Notes: generated from the sequence alone by a model not told the origin. 64,000 nt of DNA from Paremcibacter congregatus (GCF_006385135.1 NZ_CP041025.1:837501-901500); one strand, 5' to 3'. Shown: positions 10,253 to 19,576, counted from the stretch's first letter. A program made the numbers and translations.

Positions 10253-12238
10253 ATGGTCAAATCTATTGTTGTTGTGGGCGGCGGTGCGGCTGGCTGGATC
10301 ACCGCCGGATTGCTGGGGGCGAAATATATTCGCGGCGCGGAAGCATCGGTTTCTGTCACGGTGGTCGAGTCTGAAAATATCGGCATTATCGGGGTCGGGG
10401 AAGGCACCTGGCCGACGATGGTCGATACGTTGCGAAAAATGGGCATTGAAGAGATTGATTTTATCCGGAACTGCGATGCGACCTTCAAGCAGGCCTCTAA
10501 ATTCAGATGCTGGACCACGGGTGAGGAGGACGACAGCTATTACCATCCCTTTTCCCTGCCACAGAGATTCGAAGAGGTCAGCCTGGCCGCGGAATGGCGG
10601 GATAATCATAGGGGGACGCCCTTTGCCACGGCGGTTGGACTACAGGCTGATCTGTGTGATCGGAAATGCGCCCCCAAACAGGTGAGCTCTCCGGAATATG
10701 CTTCTGTGGAAAATCATGGTTATCATCTTGATGCGGGAAAATTCACCAAATTTCTGACAGCCCATTGTCGCGGAAAACTGGGGGTGAATCATATTCTGGC
10801 GGATGTTGTTTCGGTTAATACGGCCGAAAACGGGGATATCCTGTCCCTGACGACGCAGCAGGGCGCCGAAATCACTGGCGATCTGTTTATCGACTGTTCC
10901 GGGTCAGCGGGGCTGTTGATCGACAAGCATTATCAGGTGCCGTTTCTCAGCCAGAAGGATGTGCTGTTTATTGATAGCGCCCTGGCGGTGCAAGTGCCTT
11001 ATGAGCATCCTGACGCTGAAATTGAATCTGCGACCTTGTCGACGGCGCAGACGGCAGGCTGGATATGGGATATCGGTCTGTCGTCCCGACGCGGGGTGGG
11101 GCACGTGTTTTCGTCCCGCCATATTTCAGACGCAGAGGCCACTGAACAGCTCAAGAATTACCTGCGCCCCGATGTGCCGGATGTGGAGGCGCTTTCTTTC
11201 CGCAAACTCAGCTTCCAGCCGGGGTACCGCGCGAAATTCTGGGTTAATAACTGTGTTGCCGTCGGCATGTCGGCGGGCTTTATCGAGCCATTGGAGGCTT
11301 CGGCCCTGGTGATGGTTGAGCTTGCGGCCAATACCATCAGTCAGCATCTGCCGGCCTCCCGCGCGGCTATGGACGTGGTCGCTACAAAATATAACGAGAC
11401 GTTTCTGTTTCGTTGGCAAAGAGTGATCGACTTTCTCAAATTGCATTATGTGCTGAGCAGGCGGCGCGACAGCGCGTTTTGGCGCGATAATCAGAAAGCG
11501 GAGAGCATTCCCGAAAGTCTTCAGGATCTGCTGACGCTCTGGCGACATCAATCGCCGTCGAATAACGGATTTCTCAGTCCCTATGACCTGTTTCCCGCAG
11601 CGAGTTATCAATATATTCTTTATGGCATGGGGTTCCGCACTCACCCCAACCCATTGGAGAGCATGCCGCACCTGACCGCAGCGGCGCGCACGCAACTGGA
11701 AAAGGTTAAGGAACGCAAAGTAAAGGTGTTGCCTCGACTGCCGGGCAACCGGGAACTGATCAATGGCTTATGCCGCCCGGCTGCGGCGGTGGAGCTGAAT
11801 TTGGTCAAGACGACGTCGGGCAGTTGGCGGCGGGTGGCGCCTGATGAGGTGGATCGGATGGCGAACCATTGTCCTTTGTTTTTTCGTCGCGACAGTATAA
11901 CTGCGCAGTTTGAATGTATTGCCCTTGTCGGATTGGCGCAGGACGAAACCTTGATTGAAGCTCCTGAAATACCTGTTACAGGAGGCGAGGGGGAAACATC
12001 CGGGATTACCCTGTCACCACAAGAAGAAGCCTTGCTGGAACCGGTGAAGCTCGATATCGCCTTTTCTGACAAGAGCACATTATTGATCACTGGGCTACAT
12101 GTGGTTAATCGGGAAAAGCTATCGGGACTTTCGGCCCGGAACAGACGCAGGCGGACAGCTCTTTTTCAAACAATGCAGGAATCCCTGCAGCATGTGTCGG
12201 CCCTGATCGAGATGAGGAACAGGCAACTGATGTCGTGA
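10253..12238 (+). CDS. Flavin-dependent tryptophan halogenase family protein
   Basis: A 661-aa FAD enzyme of the tryptophan 7-halogenase family. The FAD motif VVGGGAAGW is at residues 7-15. Lys79 (in CDATFKQASKF) matches the numbering of the catalytic lysine of PrnA/RebH, and Glu348 in FIEPLEAS matches their active-site glutamate. The diagnostic WxWxIP motif reads WIWDIG, so the proline is replaced. The length exceeds the usual 510-540 aa, with an extra C-terminal part (about residues 520-661) that I do not recognise. The ATG has a GGGAG ribosome site. Its position behind a TonB receptor suggests that it modifies an imported aromatic compound or a surface ligand. A reduced-flavin supplier is not encoded nearby. 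Halogenation itself is not proven by sequence. Confidence 0.85.
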   Translation: MVKSIVVVGGGAAGWITAGLLGAKYIRGAEASVSVTVVESENIGIIGVGEGTWPTMVDTLRKMGIEEIDFIRNCDATFKQASKFRCWTTGEEDDSYYHPFSLPQRFEEVSLAAEWRDNHRGTPFATAVGLQADLCDRKCAPKQVSSPEYASVENHGYHLDAGKFTKFLTAHCRGKLGVNHILADVVSVNTAENGDILSLTTQQGAEITGDLFIDCSGSAGLLIDKHYQVPFLSQKDVLFIDSALAVQVPYEHPDAEIESATLSTAQTAGWIWDIGLSSRRGVGHVFSSRHISDAEATEQLKNYLRPDVPDVEALSFRKLSFQPGYRAKFWVNNCVAVGMSAGFIEPLEASALVMVELAANTISQHLPASRAAMDVVATKYNETFLFRWQRVIDFLKLHYVLSRRRDSAFWRDNQKAESIPESLQDLLTLWRHQSPSNNGFLSPYDLFPAASYQYILYGMGFRTHPNPLESMPHLTAAARTQLEKVKERKVKVLPRLPGNRELINGLCRPAAAVELNLVKTTSGSWRRVAPDEVDRMANHCPLFFRRDSITAQFECIALVGLAQDETLIEAPEIPVTGGEGETSGITLSPQEEALLEPVKLDIAFSDKSTLLITGLHVVNREKLSGLSARNRRRRTALFQTMQESLQHVSALIEMRNRQLMS

Positions 12239-12358
12239 CCTTGGAAAGCCTCCGTGGTTTTTCTGAAACAAGCTGCAGGGTGAAGGGAAATATCGCCGTT
12301 GTTATCTTGCGAATATCTGTCTTGGGGCGGGAAGAATTGAAAGCTTTGCTGATTTTAT

Positions 12359-12373
12359 TACCATAATATGGTA
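12359..12373. promoter_or_regulatory. Perfect 15-bp palindrome upstream of small orphan gene
   Basis: TACCATA-A-TATGGTA is a perfect inverted repeat, about 100 bp upstream of the small gene at 12472. There is no T-run, so it is more like an operator than a terminator. No cognate regulator can be named. Confidence 0.45.
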
Positions 12374-12471
12374 TTAAACTTATAGGGCGTCGGACCTTTT
12401 CTTACCGGTGACAGGGGGCAGAAGGCGGGCGGCGTTTCGGTAACATCTGATTTATTCAATGATAAAAGAAG

Positions 12472-12750
12472 ATGGAAAACAGAATGATGACACAAGAACA
12501 GAAATCCTATCTGGAAAAAGCGATGCAGGACCCCGGTGATTTGTTCGGGGCGCCGGAAGATGTTCTTCAGGATGATCGGCTCTCTGATGAGGACAAGGTA
12601 AAAGTTTTGCAGAACTGGGCTGATGAAATGAAGCACATTCTGGAATCACAGGCGGAAAATATGCATCCGGAGATCTGCAGCACCGCGGAGGAGGCGTTGT
12701 TGCAGAAAATCACTAAAACACTCTCGGGGCTGGGCCGCCAAGGTTCGTAA
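12472..12750 (+). CDS. Small acidic hypothetical protein
   Basis: A 92-aa soluble, acidic and probably helical protein. It has the pattern PGDLFGAPEDVLQDDRLSDE followed by DKVKVLQNWADEMKHIL. This resembles a group of small proteobacterial proteins of unknown function with a conserved F-x-P-x-x-V / Ls-x-x-x-K-x-x-I-L-x-x-W pattern, but I cannot name a family with confidence. The ATG at 12472 has poorly spaced purines; the in-frame ATG at 12484 has GGAAAA seven bases upstream and may be the true start. It ends 1 nt before the 3' end of the convergent sensor kinase gene. Confidence 0.65.
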   Translation: MENRMMTQEQKSYLEKAMQDPGDLFGAPEDVLQDDRLSDEDKVKVLQNWADEMKHILESQAENMHPEICSTAEEALLQKITKTLSGLGRQGS

Positions 12751-12751
12751 A

Positions 12752-14674
12752 TTACGTTGTCGCGGTATCAGAGGGAACGGGGAAGAAGACGGAGGCGCGG
12801 GTGCCCTCGCCCAGGGCGCTGCTGATTGTGACGCGCCCTTTTTGCAATTCCGTTAATTCCTTTACGATGGCCAATCCTAGGCCTACCCCTTCATGTGTGC
12901 GGCTGTAACTCATATCCACCTGGAAAAACGGATTGAATACCTTGCTGATACTTTCTTTGCTCATGCCAATTCCGCTGTCCTGAACATAGAATTCAACTTC
13001 ATCAGGACTGGTGCGGACGCCCAGAGTAATTTGGTCCCCCGTGTTGCTAAATTTTACGGCATTGGTCAAAAGATTGATCAGGATCTGGGTGGTGTGGCGT
13101 TCATCTAGAAAAACATCCCTCAGCTTAGGGTCAAGTTGACAGTGCACCGTAATTCCTTTTGCCTGGGCTCGGTCTGAAATAAACTTCAGGGGCTTTTCGA
13201 CAAGTCGTTCTGGCTCAATCCAGTCTGCCCGCACATCTATGGTGCCGACTTCAATTCTGGAAAGGTCGAGGATGTCATTAATGATGGCCAGAAGATGTTG
13301 CCCGCTTTGCTGTATGTAGTCGGCATACTCTTTATACTGCTTGTCCAATGCGCCATAAATCTCGCTTTGCATGCTGCCGCTAAAGCCGATAATGGCGTTT
13401 AAAGGGGTCCGCAGCTCATGGCTCATCGTGGCGAGAAACTGAGATTTAGCCTTGTTTGCCGCTTCGGCTTTTTCCTGGGCTCCTGCCAGAGCCCGCTCTC
13501 GATACCAGCTTTCTGTGATATCCTGAACGGTGCCGGTCATATGCATGGGATGGCCATTTTCATCCCGCAGAACCTCGCCCCGCTCGCGGATAACTTTTTC
13601 AATGCCTTCAGGGGTCAGGATTCGATGTACAATGTCATATGTCTTTTGATGGTGGATGGCGGCGTCGACGGCCTGTTCGACCTTTTTCAGGTCATCAGGG
13701 TGAATGGCGGCAATAAAAGCAGGGTAGGTGACCGTGAAGCTTCCGGGCATACGCCCGAAAATGCGAAAGACTTCATCCGACCATTCCAGACCATTATTTT
13801 CAATATTCCACTCCCAATTTCCCAGATGGGCGATTTTTTGCGCACGGGCCAGGCTGTTTTCACTTTTCCGCAGCGCTTCGTTGATTTCCGCCAACTGGGT
13901 CACATCCATGGCTTCGATCACGATCCGCTTGGGGGCGGTGTTTTCAACGGTGATGGTTTTTAAGGTGACTTCCAGAGAATAAGACTTTCCTTCCGCAGAG
14001 ATAATTTTTGCCGATATCCGGCTAAAATTATCCTGTTCCAGCTGGGCAATTTGTTGTTGCAGCAGGGCGCGGTCGAATTTGTTGTCCCAAAATTTGCAGG
14101 AACAGATTTTCTGACCAATAAAAGAAGTTTTGTATCCGGCGAGTAAATTACAGGCTGTTTTGTTCATTTCCTGAATTTCGCCATGCTCATCGGTGAGAAA
14201 AATTAATCGGTTGGAACTGTTGAACAGAGTTTCAAATTTGGCTTTTTGTACCGCAAGCCGTCTTTCCCGTTTAATTCTTCCGGAAATATCCCGACAGATC
14301 GCTGTATAGCGCACCTGATTGGTTTCCGGGTGGTGTTGAATGGCGATATCCAGTGGGACGGCATGGCCGTCTTTGGCGCGGCCATAAAGGATGTCGCGTT
14401 CGCCCATAAGGCGGGCTGACTTGGCTGATTTTCCAAAGTTCTCTACCCGTTTGTGGTGACTTGAGGCGATTTCCTTTGGCAGTAAAACATTCAGTTTCCG
14501 CCCCAGAATTTCGGCGGAGGAATATCCGAATATGGTTTCAGCGCCTTTGTTGAAAAGCACAATATTTTGCTCTTTATCCAGGGCAATAATACCATCTACA
14601 GTATGCGCTATGATTTCGCTGAGAGGGTTGGGATTCTCTTTTAAATCATTAAACTCGTTCCAGTATTCTTTCAT
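12752..14674 (-). CDS. PAS-domain sensor histidine kinase
   Basis: A 640-aa soluble histidine kinase without transmembrane segments. There are three PAS units: about 15-130 (AHTVDGIIALDKEQNIVLF), about 155-265, and a PAC-type unit at about 275-390 (GNWEWNIENNGLEWSDE). The dimerisation/phosphoacceptor domain has the H-box SHELRTPLNAIIGF, and the ATPase domain has N-box LINLLTNAVKF, G1 VQDSGIGM and G2 GVGLGLAIVKEL. There is no receiver domain and no response regulator gene next to it, so it is an orphan kinase whose partner is elsewhere. The PAS units suggest sensing of redox state or a small cytoplasmic ligand. It is transcribed away from the tRNA gene. Confidence 0.92.
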   Translation of the reverse strand: MKEYWNEFNDLKENPNPLSEIIAHTVDGIIALDKEQNIVLFNKGAETIFGYSSAEILGRKLNVLLPKEIASSHHKRVENFGKSAKSARLMGERDILYGRAKDGHAVPLDIAIQHHPETNQVRYTAICRDISGRIKRERRLAVQKAKFETLFNSSNRLIFLTDEHGEIQEMNKTACNLLAGYKTSFIGQKICSCKFWDNKFDRALLQQQIAQLEQDNFSRISAKIISAEGKSYSLEVTLKTITVENTAPKRIVIEAMDVTQLAEINEALRKSENSLARAQKIAHLGNWEWNIENNGLEWSDEVFRIFGRMPGSFTVTYPAFIAAIHPDDLKKVEQAVDAAIHHQKTYDIVHRILTPEGIEKVIRERGEVLRDENGHPMHMTGTVQDITESWYRERALAGAQEKAEAANKAKSQFLATMSHELRTPLNAIIGFSGSMQSEIYGALDKQYKEYADYIQQSGQHLLAIINDILDLSRIEVGTIDVRADWIEPERLVEKPLKFISDRAQAKGITVHCQLDPKLRDVFLDERHTTQILINLLTNAVKFSNTGDQITLGVRTSPDEVEFYVQDSGIGMSKESISKVFNPFFQVDMSYSRTHEGVGLGLAIVKELTELQKGRVTISSALGEGTRASVFFPVPSDTATT

Positions 14675-15031
14675 ATCAAGGTACTCTTACTCTACCTGTA
14701 GGTGGTGATAATTTATTTTTTTGATTATATTACACCCGTATCCCAGGCTCAGATTCCCACGCCTGACCTGAAAATAGCCTATAATAACAACAGGAACGAT
14801 GTCAAAGAAAAATATGCAACTTATGGTCAGGATTATTTTACAGGTGCGGGTTTTATCATCGCAGATGCAGGACTTTATGATTTTGCATTGTCGGGAGGGG
14901 GGATGAAAGAAAAGTGGCTGTAGTTATAGGATGTTGCCCCAATCTCCGGGGAGGTCTGAATGGAGAATGCAAGGGAACCGCTCAACGAAAAAGGTGCGTT
15001 GATATTTAAGATGCTAATCTTTTTGAAAAAA
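14675..15031. other. Intergenic region with no convincing gene
   Basis: These 357 bases separate the sensor kinase start from tRNA-Arg. A 73-codon GTG-initiated reading frame (14702-14923) lacks a ribosome site and has no recognisable motif, so it is not called. Promoter elements for the kinase (minus strand) should lie at the left end. I see no other structure. Confidence 0.4.
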
Positions 15032-15108
15032 TGGTGCGCTCGGGAAGATTCGAACTCCCGACCCCTAGATTCGTAGTCTAGTGCTCTATCCAGCTGAGCT
15101 ACGAGCGC
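15032..15108 (-). tRNA. tRNA-Arg(ACG)
   Basis: On the minus strand the RNA begins GCGCTCG and ends CGAGCGC plus discriminator A, and CCA is encoded. The 7-bp acceptor stem is perfect. The D arm holds AGCTCAGCTGGATAGAGC. The anticodon stem CTAGA/TCTAG encloses loop CTACGAA, giving anticodon ACG (read as ICG after deamination), which decodes CGN arginine codons. The T arm has GTTCGAATC. All arms fit; 77 nt including CCA. Confidence 0.97.
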
Positions 15109-15319
15109 ACATGGTCATATTGACCGGAACAAAACATCATCTGTCCCGTGGCGCGGAAACTACTGGCATCCAGAAGCGATTGCAAGCGCTTTTATGACAA
15201 AGTGTAATTTTTTTCTGAAATTCATCAAAACCCGGCCTTGTTCTGGCCGTGGGGATGGCTTAGACTTCCCCGGAATTCGGGCCATTCGCGCCCCTCGATA
15301 GAGAAAGAAGATATAAAAG

Positions 15320-15898
15320 ATGTTAAACCTGAAGGGGTTGGGGAAATTTATGTGTTTGGCGCCAGTGATCGTGATCAGCGGCTGTTCCAACACGGGCCAA
15401 GACGCTGGTGCGCGCCTCGCCGCCGATGACTTGTGGGACTGGATGGCCGCCGAACGGACAAAGCCCCTGCCGCAGGAGCCGGAGACCGGGGAACCCGGGC
15501 GGGGCGATTCTGCTCTGCCGCCGCCGGCGGACCTCGGGACGGGGACGCGCACTCCATTAACCGCCGAGGCTCGGGCCCGACATATGCAGACCCTGATGAC
15601 GGTGCCGGAACGATATGGTGTGATTGACAAGGCTATCGCACGGGCCATGACATTGTTGCGCAGCATCCCGGCGACCGATCCGGAAACCCGTCAGCAACAT
15701 CAGGGCGCCGTGGAACTTCAGATGTCCCGGCTGACCAGCCTGCAGAAAAATATCGAGACGGCGCTGCAGGCGTTGAAAGAAGATCCTGATGCCTTGTCGT
15801 TGCCGCCCGCCGCTGAAAGCCACCAGTTGCTTTCGACTCTGGCGGCGCGTCAGGCCACCGTCCGCCGGGAGCTTGATGACCTGACCGCCGGCTTGTAA
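15320..15898 (+). CDS. Putative lipoprotein of unknown function
   Basis: A 192-aa protein with a hydrophobic N-terminus and a lipobox-like VISGC (Cys at about residue 22), so probably lipid-anchored. After it comes a Pro/Gly-rich low-complexity linker (about residues 45-75) and a C-terminal helical region rich in Leu, Gln and Glu (about 120-190) that could form a coiled coil. I recognise no family. The next gene on the strand, gamma-glutamyltransferase, starts 37 nt later and may be co-transcribed. Confidence 0.7.
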   Translation: MLNLKGLGKFMCLAPVIVISGCSNTGQDAGARLAADDLWDWMAAERTKPLPQEPETGEPGRGDSALPPPADLGTGTRTPLTAEARARHMQTLMTVPERYGVIDKAIARAMTLLRSIPATDPETRQQHQGAVELQMSRLTSLQKNIETALQALKEDPDALSLPPAAESHQLLSTLAARQATVRRELDDLTAGL

Positions 15899-15935
15899 CG
15901 GTCTTTTTTGTTTTTCCAAAAGTGGGATATTGTTT

Positions 15936-17699
15936 ATGAAATCGTGTTTTCTGCCTTTTCTGCGTTGCTTGTCGTTAGTGGTTGGTTTGTGTGTGGTGGC
16001 GGGGGGATATGCCCTGGTATCGGCAGATTCAGGTCAGGCGGAAAACCACCAAAAGGCCAGCCGGCACATGGTTACGGCGGCGAATCCCCATGCGGCGCAG
16101 GCGGGGCTGGAAATCTTGCGGGCCGGGGGCAGCGCTGTGGATGCCGCGATTGCCGTGGAAGCGGTGCTGGGGCTGGTAGAGCCTCAATCTTCCGGCCTTG
16201 GGGGGGGAGCATTTCTGATGCATTATGATCCAACCGCCCCGAAAGGCGAACGCATTGACGCATACGACGGGCGGGAAATGGCCCCGGCGGCGGCGACGGC
16301 TGACATGTTTCAGGATGTGCTGAACGACAACAGTAAAGGGTTTTATGATGCGGTGCTTGGCGGGCGTTCCGTGGGCACGCCGAGCGTGGTGGCGATGTTG
16401 TATCTTGCTCATCAGAAACGGGGGAAACTGCCGTGGGGCGACCTGTTTGCGCCGGCGCTCCGTCTTGCCGAGGGGGGCTTCAAGGTGTCGCCGCGGCTGC
16501 ATTATCTGATCGACCGGGATCCGTTGCTGCGTAAAATGAAGGCCAGTCGGGCCTATTTCTATAATGCGGACGGAAAGGCCTGGCCCGTGGGGCACCTGCT
16601 GAAGAACCCGGCTTACGCCAAAAGCCTGAAAATAATCGCCAGGGCGGGGGCGGCGGGATTTTACCACGGCCCCTTGGCCCAGGAAATAGTTGCGGCAGTC
16701 CAAGGCTCAGAGGTAAACCCGGGCAAACTGACGTTGGAAGATATGGCGGCCTATAAACCGAAACTGCGGCGGCCGATCTGTGGACCTTACCGGGTGTGGA
16801 CCATTTGCGGCATGCCGCCGCCATCGTCCGGCGGGGGCACGGTGGCCAGCATATTGGGCATCCTGCAATCTTTCGATCTGAAGGCCATGGGCGCCAATTC
16901 TCTCGCGGCGGTGCATGTCATACTGGAAGCCGAGCGTCTCGCCTATGCCGACCGCGATATGTATATGGCCGACAGCGATTATGTCAATGTCCCGATGGCG
17001 CTGTTTACCGATCCGTTTTATCTTTCTGACCGGGCGCGGCAGATTGATCTTCAACGTTCCATGGGGCATGCCGAGGCCGGCACCCCGCCCGGGGCGAGCC
17101 GCATCGCGTTTGCGGCGGGGATGACGCCGGAACTGCCATCGACAACCCACTTTTCCATTGTTGATCAATGGGGACAGATGGTCAGCATGACGGCGACGGT
17201 CGAGAGTGCTTTCGGCAGCCGGGTGATGGCGGGCGGTTTTATGCTCAATAATGAAATGACAGATTTTTCGCTCCGTTGGGAACGGGACGGTTTGCCAGTG
17301 GCCAACCGGATTGCGCCGGGAAAACGTCCGCGCAGTTCCATGTCGCCTACCTTTGTTTTAGACGAGGACCGCAACGTGGTGATGGCGATCGGGTCGCCGG
17401 GCGGCGGCAGCATCATCGCCTATGTCGCGCAGACGATTATCAATGTTCTTGATTGGGATATGGACCTGCAACAGGCCATTGATCAGCCGCATTTCCTCAC
17501 CCGCGGCGGGGTGGTGTCTCTGGAACGGGACACAGGTCTGAGTGCATTGGAAGAGCCGTTGCGGGACAAGGGGCATCAGGTGCGCAGCCGCACGGTGAAC
17601 AGTGGCCTGCATGGCATCATTGTGCATCGTGGTGCGGACGGAACCTGGTATGAGGGCGCCGCCGACAAGCGGCGGGAAGGTGTTGTTGTCGCCGACTGA
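15936..17699 (+). CDS. ggt: Gamma-glutamyltransferase
   Basis: A periplasmic N-terminal-nucleophile enzyme (587 aa) that cleaves the gamma-glutamyl bond of glutathione and related peptides. A signal peptide or anchor covers about residues 1-30. The precursor autocleaves before the catalytic Thr403, in STTHFSIVDQWG. Other family blocks present are GGSAVDAAIAVE, SSGLGGGAFLMHYD, PPPSSGG, NNEMTDFS and the C-terminal GSPGGGSI. Length fits the family (about 560-590). A TTG at 15930 is in frame, but the ATG at 15936 is the better start. It lies 37 nt behind a putative lipoprotein gene and converges on a sensor kinase gene. Confidence 0.93.
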   Translation: MKSCFLPFLRCLSLVVGLCVVAGGYALVSADSGQAENHQKASRHMVTAANPHAAQAGLEILRAGGSAVDAAIAVEAVLGLVEPQSSGLGGGAFLMHYDPTAPKGERIDAYDGREMAPAAATADMFQDVLNDNSKGFYDAVLGGRSVGTPSVVAMLYLAHQKRGKLPWGDLFAPALRLAEGGFKVSPRLHYLIDRDPLLRKMKASRAYFYNADGKAWPVGHLLKNPAYAKSLKIIARAGAAGFYHGPLAQEIVAAVQGSEVNPGKLTLEDMAAYKPKLRRPICGPYRVWTICGMPPPSSGGGTVASILGILQSFDLKAMGANSLAAVHVILEAERLAYADRDMYMADSDYVNVPMALFTDPFYLSDRARQIDLQRSMGHAEAGTPPGASRIAFAAGMTPELPSTTHFSIVDQWGQMVSMTATVESAFGSRVMAGGFMLNNEMTDFSLRWERDGLPVANRIAPGKRPRSSMSPTFVLDEDRNVVMAIGSPGGGSIIAYVAQTIINVLDWDMDLQQAIDQPHFLTRGGVVSLERDTGLSALEEPLRDKGHQVRSRTVNSGLHGIIVHRGADGTWYEGAADKRREGVVVAD

Positions 17700-17721
17700 A
17701 GGCGACGTTTAAGAAAAGGCA

Positions 17722-19182
17722 TCAGGGCAGGGTAATGCGGAACCGGCTGCCCTTCTCGTCGGTCTGGAGCAGTTCCAGCGTTCCGCCGTGGGCTTCTATG
17801 ATTTCCCGTGAAATGGCGAGACCAAGACCGGAACCGCCGTTACTGCTGCCGTGAAAAGGTTGAAATAAAGTGGCTTTTATCCGGTCAGGGATGCCGGGGC
17901 CATTGTCGGAAAAATCAATCACATGCTGCCCGTTTTCTTCTTGAACGGTGATGGTGATCTCGCCGCGGTGATGCATGGCCTGCAAGGCGTTCCGGGTCAG
18001 GTTCATGAATACCCGATACATCTGGTCGGCGTCGGCATTGAGGCTAAATCCCCGGGGGATGTTATTGGTGAATTTCAGGTCAGGCTGATCGTCAATGCCA
18101 TAGGACAGAGCGATTTCATCAACCAGTTCCTTCAGGTCCACCGGCGCCAGAATGGGTTTGATGATGCCGGCCTTGCCATATTTCAGGGTGGTTTCACATA
18201 ATTCCACCGCCCGGTCGAGGGCCGATACGAAACGCGGCGTGAGTTTTTGTACAGTAGGGTTGTCGATGGTGGTCAGGTGATCGGACACCATCTGCGCGCT
18301 GGACAAGATGTTGCGCAGGTCATGATTGATCTTGCTGACGCTTTCCCCCAGTTGGGCCAGATGTTTCTTTTGGGTCAGGGCCCGGCGAATCTCGGTTTGC
18401 ATGGCACCGACTTCATTCATTACGATGCCGATTTCGTCGCTACGGCCATCGGAGGTAAGGTCATCGGTGGCTTTTTCCGGCGCGGCGCGGAAGGACATGA
18501 CGCTGTTGGTCAGACGACGCACCGGGCGAATCAGCAGGCAGGACAGGCTGTAATATACCAATCCTGCGGTGATGAGAGAAATGATGATCGACAGGATCAT
18601 GACATTATAGGAAAAGGCGTACATGTCTTCACACAACAGGTCTTCATGAAAGATGATCTGGAGATAGGAATTGTCCTGGGCAGGCTGGGTGAAGTCAGTC
18701 GAACCGGTGACCTGGATCATGCTGTTATGGGGGTGAACGTGAAACATGGTTTTCATGGCATCAATTACCAAGGTCCAGTAAGACGCATCCCGCAGGTCAT
18801 AGCGGGCCTTGATCTCCAGAGGTTGGTCTGTGTTAAGAACAAGCTGACTTTTATCTTTTTGTTTCAACACGATGGCGTCAACCCCGGCATGTGTCAGAAG
18901 TTTTTTGGTCATCATTTCATTGATCATGTTGTCCGGCGCGGCCTCAATCGCGAGAATCGCAATATTGGCCGCTGACAGGCGTTCTTCCAGCCAGGATTTG
19001 CGGTAATTGGCAATGGAAGGCACATAAATCAAGATTTCAGCAAGCAAGACAAAGGAAAATGTCAGCAGCAAGAGGCGCACAGACAAATTTGATTTTATCG
19101 ACAGTTTTTTTAACTTCTCAACCATAAATGCTGAGGGTCCCCTTTTGCGGTAGAGAGATGTAAAGTGGTTTACTGACTTCAC
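17722..19182 (-). CDS. Membrane sensor histidine kinase with HAMP domain
   Basis: A 486-aa inner-membrane kinase. TM1 is at about residues 35-57 and TM2 at about 195-220, with a periplasmic sensor of about 135 residues between them. A HAMP linker is at about 215-270, the phosphoacceptor helix carries SKINHDLRNILSSAQ, and the ATPase domain carries LTRNALQAM, DNGPGIP and GSGLGLAISREI. The sequence around the histidine (NHDLRN) places it in a family distinct from HELRTP-type kinases. The GTG start at 19182 has AAAGGCG upstream; an in-frame ATG at 19125 is an alternative. No response regulator is adjacent. Confidence 0.9.
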   Translation of the reverse strand: MKSVNHFTSLYRKRGPSAFMVEKLKKLSIKSNLSVRLLLLTFSFVLLAEILIYVPSIANYRKSWLEERLSAANIAILAIEAAPDNMINEMMTKKLLTHAGVDAIVLKQKDKSQLVLNTDQPLEIKARYDLRDASYWTLVIDAMKTMFHVHPHNSMIQVTGSTDFTQPAQDNSYLQIIFHEDLLCEDMYAFSYNVMILSIIISLITAGLVYYSLSCLLIRPVRRLTNSVMSFRAAPEKATDDLTSDGRSDEIGIVMNEVGAMQTEIRRALTQKKHLAQLGESVSKINHDLRNILSSAQMVSDHLTTIDNPTVQKLTPRFVSALDRAVELCETTLKYGKAGIIKPILAPVDLKELVDEIALSYGIDDQPDLKFTNNIPRGFSLNADADQMYRVFMNLTRNALQAMHHRGEITITVQEENGQHVIDFSDNGPGIPDRIKATLFQPFHGSSNGGSGLGLAISREIIEAHGGTLELLQTDEKGSRFRITLP

Positions 19183-19317
19183 TTTATCGCCTTTTGTGTT
19201 AAAAGGGGAATTAATTTTTTGACGTTTTGATCAATAAACGCAGCGGGGGGCGGTCAGCTGTCAAACCAGCGGAAAACAGCCATCGTTAAAAAACTCATGC
19301 CTGGGTGGGTTTGTCGA

Positions 19318-19346
19318 TTGACTTACCATGGGAATGGTTATATACA
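19318..19346 (+). promoter_or_regulatory. Predicted promoter of the rpmH-rnpA-yidD-yidC cluster
   Basis: TTGACT at 19318-19323, a 17-bp spacer and TATACA at 19341-19346 form a near-consensus sigma-70 promoter about 95 bp upstream of rpmH. I see no DnaA-box cluster between it and the divergent kinase gene. Confidence 0.6.
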
Positions 19347-19441
19347 CCCGTTTTGAAATTGAGCGTCAAGTTATGATGATTTGGCGGGTATCGCGTTTAT
19401 GCAATGCATAAATTATAAACAGCGGCAAATGGAGTAGTTCA

Positions 19442-19576
19442 GTGAAACGTACATTTCAGCCAAGTGTTCTGGTTCGCAAACGTCGGCACGGTTTCCGGTC
19501 ACGGTCTGCCACAGTAGGTGGTCGTCGGGTTCTGTCAGCACGTCGTGCAAAAGGACGGAAACGTCTTTCTGCATAA
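19442..19576 (+). CDS. rpmH: 50S ribosomal protein L34
   Basis: A 44-aa, highly basic protein that begins [19 protein letters not shown] and ends GRKRLSA, the full L34 pattern. It is a structural component of the large subunit near the exit-tunnel side. It starts at GTG 19442 with GGAG at 19431-19434. It is the first gene of the conserved rpmH-rnpA-yidD-yidC cluster, separated from rnpA by a terminator-like attenuator. Confidence 0.98.
   Translation: MKRTFQPSVLVRKRRHGFRSRSATVGGRRVLSARRAKGRKRLSA

Noticed and set aside
14702-14923. 73-codon GTG-initiated frame upstream of tRNA-Arg
   Set aside because: No ribosome site, no motif, and low-complexity AT-rich start; judged chance.
15160-15666. 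168-codon minus-strand frame opposite the lipoprotein gene
   Set aside because: It lies opposite the 5' half of the better-supported lipoprotein gene; composition is typical of a shadow frame.
19183-19441. Replication origin near rpmH
   Set aside because: rpmH neighbourhoods can hold oriC in other bacteria, but no DnaA-box cluster or AT-rich unwinding element was seen here.
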